Part shown: in pieces, positions 33,806 through 37,407 of the stretch
How the letters are laid out: each line of letters opens with the position of its first letter
Numbering within the stretch: the stretch's first letter is position 1
Assembly (NCBI RefSeq): GCF_018283645.1
Contig: NZ_JAGSXH010000061.1
Span: forward strand, 1 to 37,407
DNA length: 37,407 nt
Direction of reading: 5' to 3'
From: Actinocrinis puniceicyclus
GTDB taxonomy: Bacteria > Actinomycetota > Actinomycetes > Streptomycetales > Catenulisporaceae
The notes under the pieces: generated by a model
What the model was told of the DNA's origin: nothing
Database searches by the model: none
Seen by the model: the letters and a program-made list of their open reading frames with translations, nothing else
Translations under genes and position numbers: made by a program

Positions 33806-34017
33806 GCTGGGCCCATGATGTCGGGCTCGTCCAGATCGGCGAACTGTTCGGCGAACCGGGCCAGGTCGGCGACGGTGACCGGGGTGTCGTTCGCGGTGGC
33901 GTCCTGGGTCAGCCGGCGGCGCACGTACTCGCTGCGCGAGAGACCCAGCCGGGCGGCATGGGTGTCGAGAGCGGCGATCACCGTATCGGGTACGTCGCGG
34001 ATGAGCATGTCAGTCAT
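33796..34017 (-). CDS. vapB: VapB/RHH antitoxin (73 aa)
   Basis: [36 protein letters not shown] is the FitA/VapB-type ribbon-helix-helix domain (quoted parts: [25 protein letters not shown]), followed by an acidic toxin-binding tail ([14 protein letters not shown]). GGAGG lies upstream of ATG 34017 at a suitable distance. Partner of the overlapping VapC. Confidence 0.88.
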   Translation of the reverse strand: MTDMLIRDVPDTVIAALDTHAARLGLSRSEYVRRRLTQDATANDTPVTVADLARFAEQFADLDEPDIMGPAWQ

Positions 34018-34137
34018 CGGCCCACCTCCTGATATCCCACGATAGCACGATCATTCTGCGCGCCACCGCTACGCGCGCTCGGGCTATCCGCAGGATCGGG
34101 AACGATTGACCGGCAGGGCTGGTGGGCTGGGTCGCTG

Positions 34138-34197
34138 GTTGTCGCGTCGTGCGTGGATGGCCGGTGCGCCGGTCATGGGTGGCTGTGTCGGTGGTCG
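34138..34197 (+). repeat. 60-bp dispersed repeat, right copy
   Basis: Matches 6861-6920 at about 90% in direct orientation. It lies next to the scrap of the rve-type IS at 34232-34279. Confidence 0.65.
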
Positions 34198-34214
34198 TGG
34201 GTGGTGGGTGCCCC

Positions 34215-34661
34215 CTATTCGTCCGCGTCGGTCAGGCTGTGCGCTCGTACTCGTGCAGGATGCCGCCGAGGCGGTCGCGCCTTCGGACCGGAGCAGAGCC
34301 CACCGGAAAGGCACAGACCCGGCGGCGAGTCAGGCGGCGTGTGGCCGGAATTCGGTGCTGATGTGCCGTTGTCGATGGCGATGTCCAGTGATGCGTCCAG
34401 GGCTCTGGCCAGGCGTGCGAGCAGTGGCAGGGTGGGGACGGTGCCGCCGAGTTCGAGCTTGGAGATTTGTGGTTGGGTCATGTTCGCGCGGTGGGCGAGT
34501 TCGCTCTGGGAGATCCCCAGGGCGCGGCGCCGGTCGTGGACGGCTTGGCCCAGGTCGAAGGCGAGGCGGATCTCGGCGCGCATCGCCGCGGTCTCGGGGT
34601 CCTCGTGGTGGCCCGCGGTCAGGGTTCGTTCGCGGGCCGTCTTCCAGCGGGTGTGGTTCAT
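34215..34661 (-). CDS. XRE-family HTH protein, C-terminus altered by frameshift
   Basis: ATG 34661. Residues ~15-95 are a clear Xre/HigA-like domain: DPETAAMRAEIRLAFDLGQAVHDRRRALG, then ISQSELAHRANMTQPQISKLELGGTVPTLPLLARLARALD (helix-turn-helix; quoted in parts). After about residue 98 the frame runs into unrelated Pro/Arg-rich sequence and the IS scrap. A neighbouring frame gives a short natural-looking end (ISTEFRPHAA, stop near 34330), so a one-base indel probably moved the stop. The DNA-binding domain is intact. Related proteins are antitoxins; no toxin gene is next to it. Confidence 0.75.
   Translation of the reverse strand: MNHTRWKTARERTLTAGHHEDPETAAMRAEIRLAFDLGQAVHDRRRALGISQSELAHRANMTQPQISKLELGGTVPTLPLLARLARALDASLDIAIDNGTSAPNSGHTPPDSPPGLCLSGGLCSGPKARPPRRHPARVRAHSLTDADE
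34232..34279 (-). mobile_element. 3' end scrap of the rve-type IS
   Basis: Minus strand reads RDRLGGILHEYERTA and stop, nearly the same as the C-terminus of the IS at 7029-7899 (RDRLGGTLHEYEHAA), and the DNA is clearly alike. Only about 48 bp are present. Confidence 0.65.
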
Positions 34662-34689
34662 GACGGTTCCTTGGGTGTTCTGATCGTGC

Positions 34690-35022
34690 GGGAGTATTCG
34701 TGCTGTGCGGGATCGTGCTCGGCGGGGCCACGACGAACGCTCGGCACTGCGCTGGCTGGCCCGCTCGGTCGGCGCGGCATGCCAGGTGGTCTACCTGCCC
34801 GTGGACAGAGACGTCCAGCTCGTGCGCATCGCACACCGCCAGGGAACGACACCGCACCAGACGTTCCCGATGAGCGAGGCCGACATGGACGCGTGGCGGG
34901 AGCAATTCCAGGTGCCCGACGCAGCCGAACTCGACGGCGGTCAGATCCCCGCCCCGCCGGCGGGGCGGCCGGGCTGGCCGGAATGGGCAGCAGACCACTG
35001 GCCCTCATGCGCCGACGGTTAA
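34690..35022 (+). pseudogene. C-terminal fragment of an AAA/zeta-like kinase
   Basis: Reads ERSALRWLARSVGAACQVVYLP, then DVQLVRIAHRQGT, PMSEADMDAWREQFQVPD and GWPEWAADHWPS. This resembles the C-terminal half of small AAA_33 (predicted kinase) ATPases of actinomycetes. The Walker A region that should precede it is missing; only about 50 bp separate it from the divergent XRE gene. The remaining part may still be translated from an ATG-less or GTG start but would lack the nucleotide site. Confidence 0.5.
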
Positions 35023-35211
35023 CTCGGCTGTTCGCGCGGAGTTCGCATCGACAAGCGGAGACGCTGGCGTATTCATCGCAGTTCAACTGACGCGTTATGT
35101 CCGGGCGACGGGTGTCGCGAACATCCGCGCCCGCCGCCCCGGACCTGGACGCCACCGCCGGGCTGCCGACTGCTCAACCTCGCCGCCGCGTGTGGATGCA
35201 AGAATCTTCGA

Positions 35212-35703
35212 GTGAGCAAGACGACGCCGGGTGGCTTTCACGGCTTTGAGTTCTGGGTCCACGACGTATGTCAGGGGCTGCTCTTCGCCGAGATGATCGC
35301 AGCAATCGAGGCCATCCCCGCTGCGCAGCGGCCTGGCTGGATGGCAGACCTCGTCCCCGAACTGCAGGTACACGCATGCGTGAACGACCTATACATTCCC
35401 ATCGATGAGTGGGCAGACGGGCACGAGGACGCGTTCGCGGAACTGGTCGCACGCGCCCGAGACCGCCTGATCACGCGCGGCACGCTCACCCCGCAAGAGG
35501 CTGCGGCCTGGATCATCATGGATGAACTGCCCGTCCATTGGCGGGGAACCGCCCCCATCTCAACCAACGCGGCTGTGGAGTTCGCCGAGGCGCTCATCGC
35601 GATTGTGTCGGGCACCTACCCCGAGGCCCCGAGCGGCCGGCGCTGGTACTTCGGAGCACACACCGCGACCGGGCAGCTTGCCACCGTCGGCACCGGCGAG
35701 TAG
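35212..35703 (+). CDS. Hypothetical protein (163 aa)
   Basis: GTG 35212. Globular, Trp/Glu-rich, with no membrane segment (for example EFWVHDVCQGLLFAEMIAAIEA, WADGHEDAFAELVARARDRL). It looks like a single-domain cytosolic protein, possibly of an immunity-type or DUF family common in Streptomyces. Function unknown. A heptamer tandem repeat (GCTGACC about three times) follows at about 35800-35821. Confidence 0.6.
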   Translation: MSKTTPGGFHGFEFWVHDVCQGLLFAEMIAAIEAIPAAQRPGWMADLVPELQVHACVNDLYIPIDEWADGHEDAFAELVARARDRLITRGTLTPQEAAAWIIMDELPVHWRGTAPISTNAAVEFAEALIAIVSGTYPEAPSGRRWYFGAHTATGQLATVGTGE

Positions 35704-35874
35704 GACGGGGACCTCGCCGAAACCCTCATCCGACCACGCCGCCTGGAACGATCAAGCAGTCAGCGCGGTGCACGCCGAGGTTGGGAACGGGGTTCAGAGC
35801 TGACCGCTGACCGCTGACCGCTCCCGAACTCCACGGCCCAACCCGACCAAGTACCCGTTACCGCGGGCTGCCCG

Positions 35875-36330
35875 TCACATATGCTCGATCTTGAGGGCTC
35901 TTACTCGTTCTCCGGTGCTTTCGGGGCGGATTCGCTCGGCCAGGCAGCGCCGGTGGGAGATGACGGTGTGGCTTCCCGGGCCGTCGTTGCTGCGCACATC
36001 CAGAACCAGGGCGTCTCCGCCCGGGCTCAGTGTGGTCGGTTCGCCGCAGAAGTCGCAGACCCACTCGAACGATTCGAGGTTCGCGGGGCGAATGCTCAGA
36101 CGGACCGCGACCGGCGGATGCCACCGGTGGATCTGCTCGACGACTGCGTCGGTCTGCCAGCCGATCGGCGGGAAAAGGGCGCGCAGCTCTTCGTAGCTGT
36201 TCGTATACGCGCGTCGTACGCAGGACGCAGGACGCGGATCAGTACGCCGTCGATCTCGGTGTGGCAGCCGCGGCCGCCGCCGATCTCCGGCGAATTCGTA
36301 CTCATAGTAGTGATGCGCCTTCCGAGACAT
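35875..36330 (-). CDS. Hypothetical protein with CxxC motif, N-terminus uncertain (151 aa)
   Basis: C-terminal two-thirds look coding: YTNSYEELRALFPPIGWQTDAVVEQIHRW (short form), then FEWVCDFCGEPTTL, a CxxC that could bind zinc, then RSNDGPGSHTVISHRRCLAERI. The first ~40 residues in this frame are Arg-rich and unlike the rest, whereas another frame starting ATG 36305 gives a natural start (MSTNSPEIGGG...TEIDGVLIRVLR). A doubled heptamer CGCAGGA lies at the join (about 36220-36235). A frame change there would connect the natural start to the body. Function unknown. Confidence 0.5.
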   Translation of the reverse strand: MSRKAHHYYEYEFAGDRRRPRLPHRDRRRTDPRPASCVRRAYTNSYEELRALFPPIGWQTDAVVEQIHRWHPPVAVRLSIRPANLESFEWVCDFCGEPTTLSPGGDALVLDVRSNDGPGSHTVISHRRCLAERIRPESTGERVRALKIEHM

Positions 36331-36506
36331 TCGAGCCCTGTGTTACTCTGGACTCGCTTCGCAGTGGCTTGCGTCACCCGCGGCTACTGGCACACACTAA
36401 GTGTTCTAAATTGCACTGGGCGGAGCCGGGAGGCTCGACGGGGTCCTGGGGAATACGTCCGCAGCCGTGACCGGGTTCCTGCGCGGCGCCCGGCGGAGGG
36501 GTGTGC

Positions 36507-37331
36507 ATGGAGCAGGCAACGCCGGCGGCGATCGAGGTGTCGGCGGCGCGCCGGGTCTACGGGTACGGAGCGTCCACCACGGTGGCGCTCGGCGCCGTGG
36601 ACTTCACCGTCGCGCCCGGCCGGTTCGTGAGCCTGATCGGCCCGAGCGGCTGCGGCAAGTCCACCGTGCTGCGCCTGGTCGCCGGGCTCGAGACGCCCGA
36701 CGCCGGCCGCGTGCTGGTGCACGGCGCGACCCCGGCCGACGCCTGCGCGGCCAAGCTGATCGGCTTCGTGCCGCAGACCCCCGCGCTGCTGCCCTGGCTC
36801 TCAGTGCTCAAGAACGTGACGCTGCCGCAGCGAATCAACCGCAAGGCCTCGAAGCGCCGCGCCCCGCATCCGGACATGAGGGAGCTGCTGCGCAAGGCGG
36901 GCCTGGGCGACGCGATGGACAAGCTGCCCGCGCAGCTGTCCGGCGGGATGCAGCAGCGTGCCGCGATCGTGCGCGCCTTCGGCCTGCGACCGGAGGTGCT
37001 GCTGATGGACGAGCCGTTCTCCTCGCTCGACGAGTTCACCCGGGAGAGCCTGCAGGACCAGCTGCTCGGCCTGTGGAACGAGCTCGCGACCACGGTGCTG
37101 TTCGTGACGCACTCGGTCTCCGAGGCGGTCCGGCTCTCCGACGCGGTCGTGGTGATGTCTGCGCGGCCCGGCCGGGTGGTGGACGTCGTCGAGATCGACC
37201 TACCGCGCCCGCGCGGCGAGCGGCTGTTCGAGAAGCGCGAGTTCCACGCCTATGAGGATCTGATCCGGGACCGGCTGCGCGGCGCGTGGCGCTCCGCCGA
37301 CATCGCGAAGGCGGGAGGGGCCGGCCGATGA
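36507..37331 (+). CDS. ABC transporter ATPase, SsuB/TauB-type
   Basis: ATP-binding subunit of an importer of the nitrate/sulfonate/taurine class. Walker A GPSGCGKST, Q-loop GFVPQTPAL, signature LSGGMQQRAAI, Walker B VLLMDEPFSSLDE, and switch His in FVTHSVSEA. ATG 36507 has GGAGGGG 5 bases upstream; a GTG at 36501 is less likely. The stop overlaps the next gene (ATGA, 37328), probably the permease, cut by the contig end. The usual partner of such a cassette is a periplasmic-binding lipoprotein, not seen here. Substrate unknown; phosphonate uptake is possible but not indicated by motifs. Confidence 0.9.
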   Translation: MEQATPAAIEVSAARRVYGYGASTTVALGAVDFTVAPGRFVSLIGPSGCGKSTVLRLVAGLETPDAGRVLVHGATPADACAAKLIGFVPQTPALLPWLSVLKNVTLPQRINRKASKRRAPHPDMRELLRKAGLGDAMDKLPAQLSGGMQQRAAIVRAFGLRPEVLLMDEPFSSLDEFTRESLQDQLLGLWNELATTVLFVTHSVSEAVRLSDAVVVMSARPGRVVDVVEIDLPRPRGERLFEKREFHAYEDLIRDRLRGAWRSADIAKAGGAGR

Positions 37332-37386
37332 GCCTGCCTTCCGGGAGCGCCGCGGCGGCCCCCGCGGCCGGCGAGGGCGGCGAGGG
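37328..37386 (+). CDS. Start of the next gene (probable ABC permease), truncated
   Basis: ATG 37328 overlaps the ATPase stop (ATGA). About 19 codons of Ser/Ala/Gly-rich sequence are present before adapter-like sequence begins, typical of the disordered N-terminus of actinomycete permeases. No membrane segment is reached. Confidence 0.5.
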
Positions 37387-37402
37387 CTGTCTCTTATACA
37401 CA
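37387..37402. other. Tn5/Nextera mosaic-end sequence (adapter artefact)
   Basis: CTGTCTCTTATACACA is identical to 16 bases of the Tn5 transposase mosaic end used in tagmentation libraries. It is at the extreme end of the window and AT-rich against its surroundings, so it and the last five bases are most likely untrimmed adapter, not genome. Confidence 0.85.
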
Positions 37403-37407
37403 GCTGA

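Noticed and set aside
36507-37331. ABC ATPase as phosphonate importer PhnC
   Set aside because: Signature and length fit SsuB/TauB-type ATPases; the right-flank position and lack of a phosphonate-binding protein give no support.

Overview
The window is high-GC DNA with actinomycete codon bias (G/C at third positions, frequent GTG starts, ATGA/GTGA stop-start overlaps). It is most likely from a filamentous actinomycete; I cannot name the genus. The last bases (37387-37402) match the Tn5/Nextera mosaic end, so the right edge is probably a raw contig end carrying adapter sequence.

Left flank (1-13.5 kb): an accessory zone. It starts with a type VII-secretion-like trio (truncated small protein, toxin-like protein, possible immunity protein), then two large unknown proteins, two intact VapBC modules (5.6-6.3 and 10.1-10.8 kb) and one broken one (8.1-8.6 kb). 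These are mixed with relics of at least four insertion sequences (IS110-type, rve-type with an internal deletion, two IS3-type, IS4-type), a 3' half of a CAT-anticodon tRNA, an RHS-repeat scrap and a possible NAD-kinase tail.

Core (13.5-32.4 kb): a biosynthetic cluster of two divergent operons that share the 24.8-25.2 kb intergenic region. The minus-strand operon starts with a phosphoenolpyruvate mutase (EDK-x5-NS motif), the committed enzyme of phosphonate natural products. It continues with a ferritin-like diiron protein, a 3-hydroxyisobutyrate-dehydrogenase-like protein, a small unknown protein, a CofE-like (F420-0:glutamate ligase) protein, an NMNAT-like nucleotidyltransferase of the type that makes CMP-phosphonates, a D-2-hydroxyacid dehydrogenase, a thioesterase, an MFS exporter, an MbtH-A-T NRPS protein with a Phe-like code, a small unknown protein and an S66/MccF-like peptidase. 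It fades into remnants of ribA, a beta-keto acid cleavage enzyme and a methyltransferase. The plus-strand operon has two B12-binding radical SAM enzymes, a fatty acyl-AMP ligase, an acyl carrier protein, a ketosynthase in which both catalytic histidines are replaced (Q and Y), and two hotdog thioesterases.

Working model (inference): PEP becomes phosphonopyruvate. No phosphonopyruvate decarboxylase is present, so one of the dehydrogenases may pull the equilibrium by reduction. The product is activated as a CMP ester, possibly methylated by a B12 radical SAM enzyme, and joined to an amino acid (A-T, CofE-like) and perhaps an acyl group made or carried by the second operon. It would be exported by the MFS protein, with the S66 peptidase giving self-protection. 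I do not recognise this gene combination as a described pathway.

Right flank (32.4-37.4 kb): a small membrane protein, a third VapBC module, a second scrap of the rve-type IS beside a 60-bp repeat also found at 6.86 kb, an XRE regulator, a truncated kinase-like fragment, two unknown genes, and the start of an SsuB/TauB-type ABC transporter.
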